Source: Azonexaceae bacterium s22 (lineage in GTDB: Bacteria > Pseudomonadota > Gammaproteobacteria > Burkholderiales > Rhodocyclaceae). From it: 64,000 nucleotides of DNA. The translations under genes were made by a program, and so were the position numbers. Shown in pieces: positions 18,308 to 26,978 of the stretch (position 1 is the stretch's first letter; each line of letters opens with the position of its first letter). The stretch spans positions 1-64,000 of the forward strand of contig WYCU01000008.1 of assembly GCA_016617495.1 (NCBI GenBank). Reading direction: 5' to 3'. The notes beneath the pieces were generated by a model. The model did not search any database. It was not told the DNA's origin and saw nothing but the letters and a program-made list of their open reading frames with translations.

Positions 18308-18679
18308 ATGGATAATTCGCCCATGGACAATCGCCGCAAGAATCTGCGTATTCCCGCCCGGATTCCCTGTGACCTGCTGGTCGCCGCGACCGGACGGCAT
18401 TTCACCGGTTTTACCCGCAACATTTCCTTCGGTGGCGTGGAATTCGAGGCCACCGAATCGCTGAGTCGCCCGGGCAGCGGGGCCGGCAGCGGGATGGCCG
18501 GCATCCTGACTTTCCAGATGCGGCGCCTCGGCGTCCTTCAGGAGTTGAAGTTTCCCTGCCGCTTGCGCCATGTGGCGGCCAATACGGCAGGCATCGAATT
18601 CACGGTGTCCTACCCCACGCCAGAACAGCGGGCGGCGCTACAGCGCATGCTGGAAACCCGTTCCAACCGCCTGGATTGA
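18308..18679 (+). CDS. PilZ domain protein (c-di-GMP binding)
   Basis: A 123-aa single-domain PilZ protein. The two c-di-GMP contact motifs are present: an Arg-rich RRKNLRIPAR near the N-terminus (RxxxR) and NISFGGVEFE (D/N-x-S-x-x-G). The plausible starts are ATG 18308 and ATG 18323; an upstream ATG at 18233 would translate the dispersed repeat and is rejected. The gene is divergent from pit and converges with the TonB-like gene. Targets of such stand-alone PilZ proteins (motility, exopolysaccharide, type IV pili) cannot be read from the sequence. Confidence 0.85.
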   Translation: MDNSPMDNRRKNLRIPARIPCDLLVAATGRHFTGFTRNISFGGVEFEATESLSRPGSGAGSGMAGILTFQMRRLGVLQELKFPCRLRHVAANTAGIEFTVSYPTPEQRAALQRMLETRSNRLD

Positions 18680-18690
18680 GGCGCTGGCTC

Positions 18691-19593
18691 TCAGCAGCGC
18701 CGGCCCTCGGGCATGCGCGAGAAACCCAGGCCGCCGTCGCTGCCGCCGGGTTCGATGCAGATGGTCATGGTCAGGCCGCTGGCCGAGCGTTTAAGGTCGC
18801 TCGGGAAGGCTGCAAAGGGTACGGCACGCTCGACGACGGCGCGGATGTAATCGATCTGCGGTTGCTGGTCGCCGGCATTGACGATGCGGAACTGGCGCAT
18901 CGAACCGTCGGGATTCAGCGTCACCTGTACCGAGGCACGCCGGACGCCCTGACGCCGCGGGTCATTCGCCACAAAGCCGGCGCTGCGATTGAGTTTCTTG
19001 ACCAAGGCGTCGAGATACATTTCGAGGCTGAAGGGCTCGACCGGGGGCGCATTGGGAATGCGTTCGAGGATTTCCGCCCCCTCCTGCTCGCGTGGAGCGG
19101 TGTGCCGCGCATATTCGCGGGCCGTGGCCAGCGCCCGTTGCGAAAGATCGGGCCGCGGCTGGGATTTGGCCTGCGTTTCCAGTTCGCGCAGGAAACTGTC
19201 CATTTCCTGCTTTTGCGCCACAGTCCATTTGGGCGCGGGTGCGCTTGCCGGCGATTTCGATTTGTCGACAGCAATCACCGGTTTGCGGGCCGATTTGGCC
19301 TGCTTGGGCGGCGTGGGCGCAAGCTCGCGGGGGCGCGTCGGGGGCGCCGCGGTGGCGGCGGTCTGCGGCCGGCTGTCCGGGCGGGCCAGCGTGGCTTCGA
19401 GCCGGCTGACGGGTTGCGCAGGCTTGGGCGTATGCGCCGGGATGAGCAGGACGAGGACGTGCAGCAGGAGCGAAGCCGCCAGGGCGATTCGGAATAAATG
19501 TTGACCGCGCCCTTTGTCTTCGAGCTGCCGCTTCAATTCGGCGATTTCGAGCAACAGGGCGCGCTGCGAGCGGCCGGGGTCCTCAGCGTACAT
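18691..19593 (-). CDS. TonB-like energy-transducing protein
   Basis: A 300-aa protein. It begins with a cytoplasmic, coiled-coil-like charged stretch (ALLLEIAELKRQLEDKGRG), a single hydrophobic helix (about residues 35-52) and a long Pro/Ala/Lys-rich periplasmic region. The C-terminal domain has a TonB-type fold pattern (RRASVQVTLNPDGSMRQFRI, YIRAVVERAVPFAAFP). The N-terminal coiled coil before the membrane segment is unlike classic TonB. ExbB and ExbD are not in the window. It could serve outer-membrane transport or another PMF-linked function. Confidence 0.72.
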   Translation of the reverse strand: MYAEDPGRSQRALLLEIAELKRQLEDKGRGQHLFRIALAASLLLHVLVLLIPAHTPKPAQPVSRLEATLARPDSRPQTAATAAPPTRPRELAPTPPKQAKSARKPVIAVDKSKSPASAPAPKWTVAQKQEMDSFLRELETQAKSQPRPDLSQRALATAREYARHTAPREQEGAEILERIPNAPPVEPFSLEMYLDALVKKLNRSAGFVANDPRRQGVRRASVQVTLNPDGSMRQFRIVNAGDQQPQIDYIRAVVERAVPFAAFPSDLKRSASGLTMTICIEPGGSDGGLGFSRMPEGRRC

Positions 19594-19751
19594 CGGCGGG
19601 ATTCTAATCGCTCGGCATGCCGCAGGGCGGGTGCAGCTTGTAAAATTCACTTAAGATGAAGCGTCGGCATCCGTGGCTGCGTGCAGGCGGCCCGCCGGCC
19701 GGATGAGCCCGCCAAGGGGCTGAGGCCAAGAGAACCGCAGGAGCATATGGC

Positions 19752-20096
19752 ATGGCAGGATTCGAGAATTATCAGGCGGACGCGACGGAAATCGAGCGCG
19801 AAATCGAACGCAAGGGCATCGCCATCGGCATCGACTGGTCGGATGAAGTGCAGGTCCGGGCCTTGGCGCGCGAGGCGCTGGAGCATTCGCAGGAGCACAT
19901 CCGCGCGGCGGCCGCCGGGGCGCAGGATCCGGTGCTGCTGGCCAAGGTCGATTTGTTTGGCCTGGCGGCGATCATGCTGCAGACCATGAAGGAGAGCGCC
20001 GAACACGGCCTGCTCAGTCATGGTGGCCCAGTGTGGAAAACCTTTGCCAAGGCCTTGTGGGCCGAAGCGGAACTACGCAACGGCGATTCGCCCTGA
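19752..20096 (+). CDS. hypothetical small protein, unknown function
   Basis: A 114-aa soluble, mostly helical, acidic protein with no motif I recognise. An AGGAG ribosome binding site precedes the ATG. The stop codon overlaps the next start (TGATG), so it is translationally coupled to the following 105-aa protein. Coding character is supported by GC-rich third positions and the coupling. No signal peptide or membrane segment. Confidence 0.65.
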   Translation: MAGFENYQADATEIEREIERKGIAIGIDWSDEVQVRALAREALEHSQEHIRAAAAGAQDPVLLAKVDLFGLAAIMLQTMKESAEHGLLSHGGPVWKTFAKALWAEAELRNGDSP

Positions 20097-20413
20097 TGAA
20101 AGACGAAACGATCCCGCACCGCGGCGAGACCCTCAAAGTCTTGCGTCTGATGCGCGACGGCGAGCCGATCCTGATGCTCGGCAGCGGCAAGGACGATTTC
20201 GGCACGCGCTGGACGCTCTCCGGCCAGGAGGTGCTGCCGGCGATCGCCACCTATCTGATGGAGGCCGGATTTCTCGCCGCGGCCGGTAAAACCGGACTGG
20301 GCGCGACACGCCTGATCCTGACCGATGCCGGCACCCGCTTTCGCGAGAACGGCTTGCGCTGGTGGCACGAACTCGGCTGGCTGGAGAAGCTGAAAATTAC
20401 GCTGTTTGGCTGA
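20096..20413 (+). CDS. hypothetical small protein, unknown function
   Basis: A 105-aa protein in TGATG overlap with the gene before it. It has a compact alpha/beta-looking sequence: GEPILMLGSGKDDFGTRWTL, a helical middle (AIATYLMEAGFLAAAG) and a Trp-rich C-terminus (LRWWHELGWLEKLKITLFG). The segment SGQEVLPAIATYLMEAGFLA followed by LILTDAGTRFREN is reminiscent of a small winged-helix, but this is only a resemblance. Together with its partner it forms a two-gene unit of unknown role. Confidence 0.65.
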   Translation: MKDETIPHRGETLKVLRLMRDGEPILMLGSGKDDFGTRWTLSGQEVLPAIATYLMEAGFLAAAGKTGLGATRLILTDAGTRFRENGLRWWHELGWLEKLKITLFG

Positions 20414-20433
20414 AACCGCGCGAGTGGTGCGGG

Positions 20434-21285
20434 TCAGGCTTCCAGCACGCGCAACAACGAGGCCGTGTCGTCCTTGCCCCAGCCCTGTGCCATGAGCGCA
20501 TTGAGTTGTTGGGCAACTGTCGCGGTCAACGGCACCGGGACCCCGGATTTCCGCGCGGCTTCGAGCACCAGTCCGAAATCCTTGTGATGCAGCCGCGCTT
20601 CGATGCCGGCCGCGAAATCTCGGCGCACCATGCGCTCGCCCATCACGTCGAGCACCCGCGATGCCGCCGAACCGCCAGCCAGCGCTTCGCGCACCTTGCC
20701 GCAATCCACCCCGGCCGCACGGGCCAGGTGCATGGCTTCGGCCGCCGCCTGGATGGCGGCAACCATGATCATCTGGTTGCAAGCCTTGGCCACCTGCCCG
20801 GCACCGTTGGGGCCGATGTGCACGATGCGTTTGCCCAGACAGGCGAGTAGCGGGCGCACGCGTTCGAGGACGGCGGCATCGCCGCCCGCCATGATCGCCA
20901 GCGTGGCATCGATGGCCCCCTGAGCGCCGCCGGAGACCGGCGCATCGAGAAAATGGATACCGCGCGTACTCAATCGCGCCGCAATGTGCCGGGCCCGCTC
21001 CGGGGCGATGGTCGAACAATCGATGACGACCCCTTCAGGGGCCATGCCTTCGATGAGGCCATCCTCGGCCAGCGTGACTTGTTCGACATCGTCGCTGGAG
21101 GTCACGACGGTGAACACCACGTCGCAGCGGCGTCCCAGTTCGGCCGGCGTGGCACAACGCGTAGCCGGGAGGTCGGCCGCGCTTTCCGGGCGACGCGACC
21201 AGACATGCAGCGTGTGTCCGGCGGCCTGCAGGTGCAAGACCATCGGACGCCCCATGACGCCGAGGCCGATGAATCCGACGTTCAT
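20434..21285 (-). CDS. NAD(P)-dependent beta-hydroxyacid dehydrogenase (GarR/MmsB family)
   Basis: A 283-aa enzyme of the 3-hydroxyisobutyrate / tartronate semialdehyde reductase family: N-terminal GFIGLGVMGRPM (dinucleotide binding), DAPVSGGAQGA (substrate binding), GAGQVAKACNQM with the catalytic lysine, and HHKDFGLVLEAA. It is the second of two tandem paralogues; its start overlaps the stop of the upstream gene by ATGA. Substrate preference cannot be settled, but tartronate semialdehyde or hydroxyisobutyrate are the family norms. The hydroxyacid dehydrogenase at 14675 could belong to the same glyoxylate/glycerate chemistry. Confidence 0.87.
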   Translation of the reverse strand: MNVGFIGLGVMGRPMVLHLQAAGHTLHVWSRRPESAADLPATRCATPAELGRRCDVVFTVVTSSDDVEQVTLAEDGLIEGMAPEGVVIDCSTIAPERARHIAARLSTRGIHFLDAPVSGGAQGAIDATLAIMAGGDAAVLERVRPLLACLGKRIVHIGPNGAGQVAKACNQMIMVAAIQAAAEAMHLARAAGVDCGKVREALAGGSAASRVLDVMGERMVRRDFAAGIEARLHHKDFGLVLEAARKSGVPVPLTATVAQQLNALMAQGWGKDDTASLLRVLEA

Positions 21286-22148
21286 GCTTGACCCGAGAGG
21301 TTTTCCAGCAGTTTGAGCACGGCGATGGAGTCTTCCTCGCCCAGGCCGGAACCGACCATGGCGTTGAACATCTGCGCCGTGGCCGCCGAACCCGGCAGGC
21401 ACAAGCCGAGTTCGTGCGCGGTCTGCATCACGATGTTGAGATCCTTTTCGTGCATCCAGCTCTTGAAACCCGGCTTGAAATTACGGTCGATCATGCGCTG
21501 CCCGTGATTTTCCAGGATGCGCGAGTAAGCGAAGCCGCCCAGCAAGGCTTCCCGCACTTTGTCGCGGTCGACCCCGTTTTTCGAGGCAAAAGCAAAGGCC
21601 TCGGCCACGGCCAGCACGCCCATCCCGGTCACGATCTGGTTGGCCGCCTTGGTCACCTGTCCGGCGCCGGAAGCGCCCACATGCACGATGTTCTTGCCCA
21701 TGCACTCGAAGGCCGGGCGCGCCTTGGCAAAAGCGGCCTCGGAGCCGCCGGCCATGATCGAGAGCGTGCCGGCGATGGCGCCCACTTCGCCGCCGGAAAC
21801 CGGGGCGTCGATGAAATCGACACCGGCCTCGGCCAGCGTTTCGCCAATACGCCGGGCGGCGGCCGGGGCGATGGTGCTCATGTCCACGGCCACGAGGCCG
21901 GGGGCGGCGCCTTGTGCGACGCCGCGCATCACTTCCGCCACGTCGGGGGCGTCGGCCACCATCGAAATGACCAGTTCGTTGCCTTGCGCTGCCTCGGCCG
22001 GACTGGCGGCGGCGCGCGCACCGGCATCGAGCAGCGGTTGCATCGATTCGGCGCGCCGCGCCCAAACTGTGAGCTCGTGGCCCCCTTTGACGAGGTTGAG
22101 CGCCATCGGGCGTCCCATGATGCCGAGGCCGATAAAACCGATCTTCAT
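21282..22148 (-). CDS. 2-hydroxy-3-oxopropionate (tartronate semialdehyde) reductase-like
   Basis: A 288-aa paralogue of the following gene: GFIGLGIMGRPMAL, DAPVSGGEVGAIAGTL, GAGQVTKAANQI with the catalytic lysine, and GFKSWMHEKDLNI, a string strongly associated with GlxR/GarR reductases that make D-glycerate from tartronate semialdehyde. An alternative start four codons upstream (22160) is possible. The two genes overlap by four bases, so they are co-transcribed. The pair may reduce related substrates, or the second copy may be diverging after duplication. Confidence 0.88.
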   Translation of the reverse strand: MKIGFIGLGIMGRPMALNLVKGGHELTVWARRAESMQPLLDAGARAAASPAEAAQGNELVISMVADAPDVAEVMRGVAQGAAPGLVAVDMSTIAPAAARRIGETLAEAGVDFIDAPVSGGEVGAIAGTLSIMAGGSEAAFAKARPAFECMGKNIVHVGASGAGQVTKAANQIVTGMGVLAVAEAFAFASKNGVDRDKVREALLGGFAYSRILENHGQRMIDRNFKPGFKSWMHEKDLNIVMQTAHELGLCLPGSAATAQMFNAMVGSGLGEEDSIAVLKLLENLSGQA

Positions 22149-22371
22149 GCCGATCTCCATGCAGTAGGAGCGAGGATTCTAGCGGAATGCGCGGCGCTGC
22201 GTCAGCGGGCGCCCGGGTTCAGATCTCGCCGAGTGGATTGGAAATTGCTAGGCAAATGTCAGGCAAGGCGCATTGTCACCGCTGGGCGCGCAATGTACGA
22301 CATTGGGGAACCTGGGCGGCAGTCAATGTGCCAAAGCGTACAAAACATAACATCGACCCAGGAGAACGCTC

Positions 22372-22572
22372 ATGTCCAATTTCTTGAACGAGGAAACGCG
22401 GTTCTGGATGCGGCTGGCTGCCTTTGCCAGCCTGTCTGAGTACGTGCTCGCTTCCGGCGCGTCATTGGCCGATGCCGAAGAGTTGCTCTTCGGTCAGCCG
22501 ATTCCCGGCAGTCTGCCGGCGCGCTATGCCTGCCTCGCCGGGGGCGTGGCGAATCAGGCGTTTTCGCGCTGA
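22372..22572 (+). CDS. hypothetical small protein, unknown function
   Basis: A 66-aa protein with a strong AGGAG ribosome binding site seven bases before the ATG. The sequence is helical, with one moderately hydrophobic central stretch (LAAFASLSEYVLASGASLA) and an acidic patch (DAEELLFGQPIPGSLPA). No family recognised. It stands alone and converges on the DUF2892 gene with a four-base gap. The 211-bp gap upstream is shared with the divergent reductase genes. Confidence 0.6.
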   Translation: MSNFLNEETRFWMRLAAFASLSEYVLASGASLADAEELLFGQPIPGSLPARYACLAGGVANQAFSR

Positions 22573-22576
22573 GCGC

Positions 22577-22801
22577 TTAGTTGCCGCAGCTGTTGCCGCT
22601 GCGCTTGAAACCCATCTTGGCAAGCAGCTTTTCCGGCGGGCAAAAGCCGGTGAAGCCGCTTTGCAACAGGTTCAGGCCGACAAAGGCGGTAAAGGCGAGG
22701 AACCACTTCGAAACGAAGATGGGACTGCCTTCGACACCCAGCGCGAGCGTGAGCAGAACAAAGGTGCCGGCGAGGACGCGGATGGCGCGTTCGATGGTCA
22801 T
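22577..22801 (-). CDS. DUF2892 (YgaP-like) small membrane protein
   Basis: A 74-aa protein with two hydrophobic segments (about residues 9-22 and 32-50) and the conserved GFCPPEKLL motif, matching the inner-membrane DUF2892 family. In other proteins this domain is fused to rhodanese, but here it is free. Its ATG overlaps the stop of the RND permease (ATGA), so it is the last gene of that efflux operon. Role unknown. Confidence 0.85.
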   Translation of the reverse strand: MTIERAIRVLAGTFVLLTLALGVEGSPIFVSKWFLAFTAFVGLNLLQSGFTGFCPPEKLLAKMGFKRSGNSCGN

Positions 22802-25800
22802 GCGTGTTTTTCCTTTCCGAAAGCGGAGAAGTACAGCACCGGAATCACCACCAGCGTCAGCAGCGTGGCGACCAGGATGCCAAAGATGAGGCTGATGGCC
22901 AGCCCGTTGAAAATCGGGTCGTCGAGGATGAACAGGGCGCCGAGCATGGCGGCCAGCGCGGTCAGGGCGATTGGCTTGGCGCGCACGGCAGCGGACTGGA
23001 TCACCGCGTCGTGGAAGTTCATGCCGGCGGCGACCTGCTGCTTGATGAAATCGACGAGCAGGATGGAGTTGCGCACGATGATCCCGGCCAGCGCGATCAT
23101 CCCGATCATCGAGGTGGCGGTGAACTGCGCACCGAGCAGGGCGAGCCCCGGCATCACGCCGATGATGGTGAGCGGAATCGGTGCCATGATGATGAGCGGC
23201 ACGAGATAGCTGCCGAAGTGTGCGACGACCAGCAGGTAGATCAGGATCAGGCCGACGGCATAGGCCAGGCCCATGTCGCGGAAGGTCTCGTAAGTGACCT
23301 GCCATTCGCCATCCCACTTCACGCTGTAACCCGCATAGGGATCGCCTGGTTGGCGGATGAACCATTCGCCCAGCGTGCCGCCCTGGTCGAGCGCCATGCC
23401 GACGATCTTCGAGCGCACGTCGAACATGCCGTAGAGCGGGGAGTCGAGCTTGCCGCCCATGTCGCCGACGACATACACCACCGGCAGCAGATCCTTGTGA
23501 TAGACCGCCTTCTCGCGGCTTGCCTCGCGCACTTCGACCAGCTCGGAAACCGGCACGAGATGGCCGTCGCGCGAGCGTACGCGCAGCTTGAGCAGGGCAT
23601 CGAGGCTGGACTGCTTCTCCGCCGGCAGGGTGATGCGTACCGGGATTTCGAATTTAGATTCCGTATTGCGCGCCGGTGTCACGTCCTGGCCGGAAAGGCC
23701 CATGCCGACGACCTCGACGATGTCGCTTTGGGCCACACCGAGCAGCGCCGCCTTGCTTTGCAGCACATGCAGGATGAACTTGCGCGAATCGGCATCGACG
23801 CTGTCGTCGATGGCCACCAGATCGGCGGTTTCGCCGAAAGCCTTGCGGACCGTCTTGGCCACCGCCATCTGACCGGCCATGTCCGGCCCATAGACTTCCG
23901 CGACGATGGGTGACATCACCGGCGGACCCGGCGGCACTTCGACCACCTTGGCGACGCCGCCGTTGGCTTTGCCGATGGCTTCGATGCGGTCGCGCACGGC
24001 GACGGCAATTTCGTGGCTCTTGCGCGAACGGTGGTGCTTGTCGGCCAGATTGACCTGAATGTCGCCCTTTTCGGGGCTGGCGCGCAGGTAATACTGGCGC
24101 ACCAGACCGTTGAAGTTGATCGGGCTGGCCGTGCCGGCATAGGCCTGGTAATCGATGACATCCGGCTCTTTGGCCAGCTCGGCGCCGATTTCATGCAGCA
24201 CGCGCGCGGTTTCCTCGACCGGGGTGCCGACCGGCATGTCGAGGACGACCTGGAACTCGCTCTTGTTGTCGAAGGGCAACATCTTGAGCACGACGAGCTG
24301 GAAATAGGCCAGCGACACCGAGCCGAGAATCATCAGTACCACGGCGATCGCCAGCTTGATGCGCGCCGCCCCGCCCGTGATCGGGTCGAGGAAGGGGGTC
24401 AGCAGGCGGCGGAAGGTGGCATCCAGTTTGGCATCGAGCCGGGACGGCGCATGGCCATGACCGTGCGCCGAGGTCTTGAGCATCTTGAGCGCCAACCACG
24501 GCGTCACCACGAAGGCGACGGCCAGCGAAATGGCCATGCCCATCGAGGAGTTGATCGGAATCGGGCTCATGTAGGGGCCCATCAAACCGCTCACGAAAGC
24601 CATCGGCAACAGCGCGGCGATGACCGTCAGTGTGGCCAGAATGGTCGGGCCGCCGACTTCGTCGACGGCCGGCGGAATGATCTCGCGCAGCGGCTTGCCC
24701 GGATGCAGCGCCTGCCAGCGGTGGATGTTTTCGACGACCACGATGGCGTCGTCCACCAGAATGCCGATGGAGAAGATCAGCGCGAACAGCGAAACGCGGT
24801 TGAGCGTGAAGCCCCAGGCCCAGGAGGCGAACAGCGTAGCGGCGAGCGTCAGCGTCACGGCGATGCCGACGATGACTGCCTCGCGGCGACCGAGGGCGAA
24901 ATAGACCAGCAGCACGACAAAGGCCGTGGCAAAAATCAGCTTGCCGATCAGCTTCTGGGCTTTCTCGGTGGCCGTTTCGCCATAGTTGCGGGTGACGGTG
25001 ACCTCGACGCCTTCCGGGATGACGGTGTTCTTCAGCGCGTCGATGCGTGCCACAGCCGCGTTCGCCACATCCGCGGCATTGACGCCGGGCTGCTTGGAAA
25101 GCTGCAGCGTGACCGCCGGGAATTCACCGTCCTTGTTGCCGAACCAGGCGTAGCGTTTGGGTTGATCCGGACCATCCTCCACGCGGGCGACATCGCTCAT
25201 GAATACTGGCTTGCCATCGCGCACGGCGACGACCAGCTGCTTCACATCGGCGGCGGATTCGAGATAGGTGCCGGTCTGGACCAGCACTTCATGATTGCCG
25301 GCCGTCAGTGCGCCTGAGGATTGCAGGGCGTTGGAAACCTTGAGCGCATTGGCGATTTCCTGCGGCGTGACGCCATAGGCCGTCATGCGCTCGGCATCCA
25401 TCAGGACGCGAATCGCGTGGTCGGGGCCGCCAAGTGTCGATACGTCGCGCGTTCCCTTGATGCGCTTGAGTTCGATTTCCACCGCGCGCGCCACTTGTTG
25501 CAGCTCGTAGGCCGAACGGTCCGGATCGCGCGTCCAGAAGGTGAAAGCGAGGATGGGCACGTCGTCGATGCCGCGCGGTTTGATGACCGGGTCCTGAACA
25601 CCGAGGTTCGGCGGCAGCCAGTCGCGATGCGATTGCACGGTGTCGTGCAGGCGCAGCACTGCGTCGTTGTATTTCACGCCGACTTCGAACTGCACGGTAA
25701 TGACTGCCAGGCCGGGGCGCGACATGGAAAAGACGTGTTCGACCCCGTGCATGCGCGACAGCACCTGTTCGGCCGGGCGGGTCACCAGATTTTCGACATC

Positions 25801-25986
25801 CTTGGCCGAAGCGCCGGGGAAGGGGACGATGACGTCGGCCATGGTGACATCGATCTGCGGTTCTTCCTCGCGCGGCGTGACGATGGTGGCAAAGACGCCC
25901 ATCAGGAAGGCGACCAGCGCCAGCAACGGAGTGATGCGCGATTCCTGGAAAGCTGCCGCGATGCGGCCGGAAATGCCGAGGCTCAT
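22798..25986 (-). CDS. RND-family efflux transporter permease (AcrB-like)
   Basis: A 1062-aa inner-membrane pump component. It has a first TM near the N-terminus followed by a large periplasmic loop (PREEEPQIDVTMADVIVPFPG), the duplicated 6+6 TM layout, and TM4-like segments such as SIGILVDDAIVVVENIHR with acidic residues expected in the proton relay. MIGMIALAGIIVRNSILLVDF matches the second half. It overlaps both neighbours by four bases (adaptor upstream, DUF2892 downstream). Substrates cannot be deduced. The motif set resembles the HAE group rather than a clear heavy-metal CusA, but the HME class is not excluded. Confidence 0.92.
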   Translation of the reverse strand: MSLGISGRIAAAFQESRITPLLALVAFLMGVFATIVTPREEEPQIDVTMADVIVPFPGASAKDVENLVTRPAEQVLSRMHGVEHVFSMSRPGLAVITVQFEVGVKYNDAVLRLHDTVQSHRDWLPPNLGVQDPVIKPRGIDDVPILAFTFWTRDPDRSAYELQQVARAVEIELKRIKGTRDVSTLGGPDHAIRVLMDAERMTAYGVTPQEIANALKVSNALQSSGALTAGNHEVLVQTGTYLESAADVKQLVVAVRDGKPVFMSDVARVEDGPDQPKRYAWFGNKDGEFPAVTLQLSKQPGVNAADVANAAVARIDALKNTVIPEGVEVTVTRNYGETATEKAQKLIGKLIFATAFVVLLVYFALGRREAVIVGIAVTLTLAATLFASWAWGFTLNRVSLFALIFSIGILVDDAIVVVENIHRWQALHPGKPLREIIPPAVDEVGGPTILATLTVIAALLPMAFVSGLMGPYMSPIPINSSMGMAISLAVAFVVTPWLALKMLKTSAHGHGHAPSRLDAKLDATFRRLLTPFLDPITGGAARIKLAIAVVLMILGSVSLAYFQLVVLKMLPFDNKSEFQVVLDMPVGTPVEETARVLHEIGAELAKEPDVIDYQAYAGTASPINFNGLVRQYYLRASPEKGDIQVNLADKHHRSRKSHEIAVAVRDRIEAIGKANGGVAKVVEVPPGPPVMSPIVAEVYGPDMAGQMAVAKTVRKAFGETADLVAIDDSVDADSRKFILHVLQSKAALLGVAQSDIVEVVGMGLSGQDVTPARNTESKFEIPVRITLPAEKQSSLDALLKLRVRSRDGHLVPVSELVEVREASREKAVYHKDLLPVVYVVGDMGGKLDSPLYGMFDVRSKIVGMALDQGGTLGEWFIRQPGDPYAGYSVKWDGEWQVTYETFRDMGLAYAVGLILIYLLVVAHFGSYLVPLIIMAPIPLTIIGVMPGLALLGAQFTATSMIGMIALAGIIVRNSILLVDFIKQQVAAGMNFHDAVIQSAAVRAKPIALTALAAMLGALFILDDPIFNGLAISLIFGILVATLLTLVVIPVLYFSAFGKEKHA

Positions 25987-26963
25987 CGGCTGCCTGCCTT
26001 CATGGCGATGGCGGCCTTGACCGGGTCGCTGACCACGCGGTCGCCCGCGGCGAGGCCGGCGAGGACTTCGATTTCGCCCTGGCCGACGGCATCGCCCAGA
26101 CGCAACTGGCGCAGGCTGAGGCGACCATCGCTGCCCAGCACATAAACGGCAGCCACTTCGCCGCGGCGTACCACGGCCTTGGCGGGAACGGTCAGCTTTT
26201 CGGCCTGGCCGACATTGAAATGCACGCGGGCGAACATGCCCGGTGTGGCTTCCGGAACCGGCGGCAGCGCGACGCGAACCTGCGACACATGGGTGGCGGC
26301 ATCGGCGGTGGGCAGGAGTTTGACCTCGGTGGCTTCGACCCATTTGCCCAGTTCGGGAAACTCCACGCGGGCGGTCTTGACGCCGCGCATCTCGTTGAGG
26401 CGGTACTGGGGAATGCTGGCCGTCACGCGCAGGGCGCCGGGTTCATAAATGATGAACAGGGGTTTGCCGGGCGTGGCCATGTCGCCCAGTTCCGCGAGGC
26501 GGCGGGCGACGATGCCGGTGAGCGGCGAAACGATGGTGGCATGGCTCTGGCCGGCACCGGCTGCGGCGCGGTTGGCCGTGGCGGCATCGAGATCGGTTTT
26601 GGCCTTGTCCACGGCGGCCTGGCTGACGAATTTCTGGTCGAGCAGGCGCTTAGTGCGATCAAAGTTGAGCCGGGCGTTTTCGTACTGGGCATCGGCAGCG
26701 CGCAGGGCTTCCTCGGCCTCGCGTGCGTCGATGCGCATCAGGATCTCGCCTTTGCTCACGCGCTGGCCGGCATCGGCCTTGACTTCGACCACCCGGCCGG
26801 CCACCTGTGCGCCGACTGTGGTCTGTTGCACGGCTTCGACCAAGGCCTCGGCCGGGAAACCCAGCGCGACAGTGTGCGGACGGACGACCACGCTGGGGAG
26901 CTCCTCGGCATGGATTGTCGCGGTCAACGCCCAAAAAAGGGCCAAAATCAGTTTATTTTTCAT
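25983..26963 (-). CDS. RND efflux periplasmic adaptor (membrane fusion protein)
   Basis: A 326-aa periplasmic adaptor with an N-terminal export signal (MKNKLILALFWALTATIHAE), a lipoyl-like half (VGAQVAGRVVEVKADAGQRVSKGEILMRI), an alpha-hairpin (EEALRAADAQYENARLNFDR) and the returning lipoyl strand (ATIVSPLTGIVARRLAELGD). An alternative start at 26975 exists and neither start has a visible Shine-Dalgarno. The signal-peptide codons coincide with a copy of the dispersed repeat (26914-26949). No outer-membrane channel gene is adjacent, so a shared TolC-type protein is presumed. Confidence 0.9.
   Translation of the reverse strand: MKNKLILALFWALTATIHAEELPSVVVRPHTVALGFPAEALVEAVQQTTVGAQVAGRVVEVKADAGQRVSKGEILMRIDAREAEEALRAADAQYENARLNFDRTKRLLDQKFVSQAAVDKAKTDLDAATANRAAAGAGQSHATIVSPLTGIVARRLAELGDMATPGKPLFIIYEPGALRVTASIPQYRLNEMRGVKTARVEFPELGKWVEATEVKLLPTADAATHVSQVRVALPPVPEATPGMFARVHFNVGQAEKLTVPAKAVVRRGEVAAVYVLGSDGRLSLRQLRLGDAVGQGEIEVLAGLAAGDRVVSDPVKAAIAMKAGSR
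26914..26949 (+). repeat. dispersed repeat copy inside the RND adaptor signal peptide
   Basis: ATTGTCGCGGTCAACG followed by CCCAAAAAAGGGCCAAAAT on the plus strand. The adaptor gene reads it on the minus strand as hydrophobic signal-peptide codons (LILALFWALTATI). The core differs from consensus by CAAC in place of CGAC. Confidence 0.75.
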
Positions 26964-26978
26964 ATATATAAGCATACG

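Noticed and set aside
20514-20538. Repeat-like TGTCGCGGTCAAC in the first reductase gene, and the GTCGCGGTCGACC at 21550
   Set aside because: Only the short core is present and the A-rich blocks are missing; the 21550 case encodes the family-conserved GVDRDKV. Not counted as copies.
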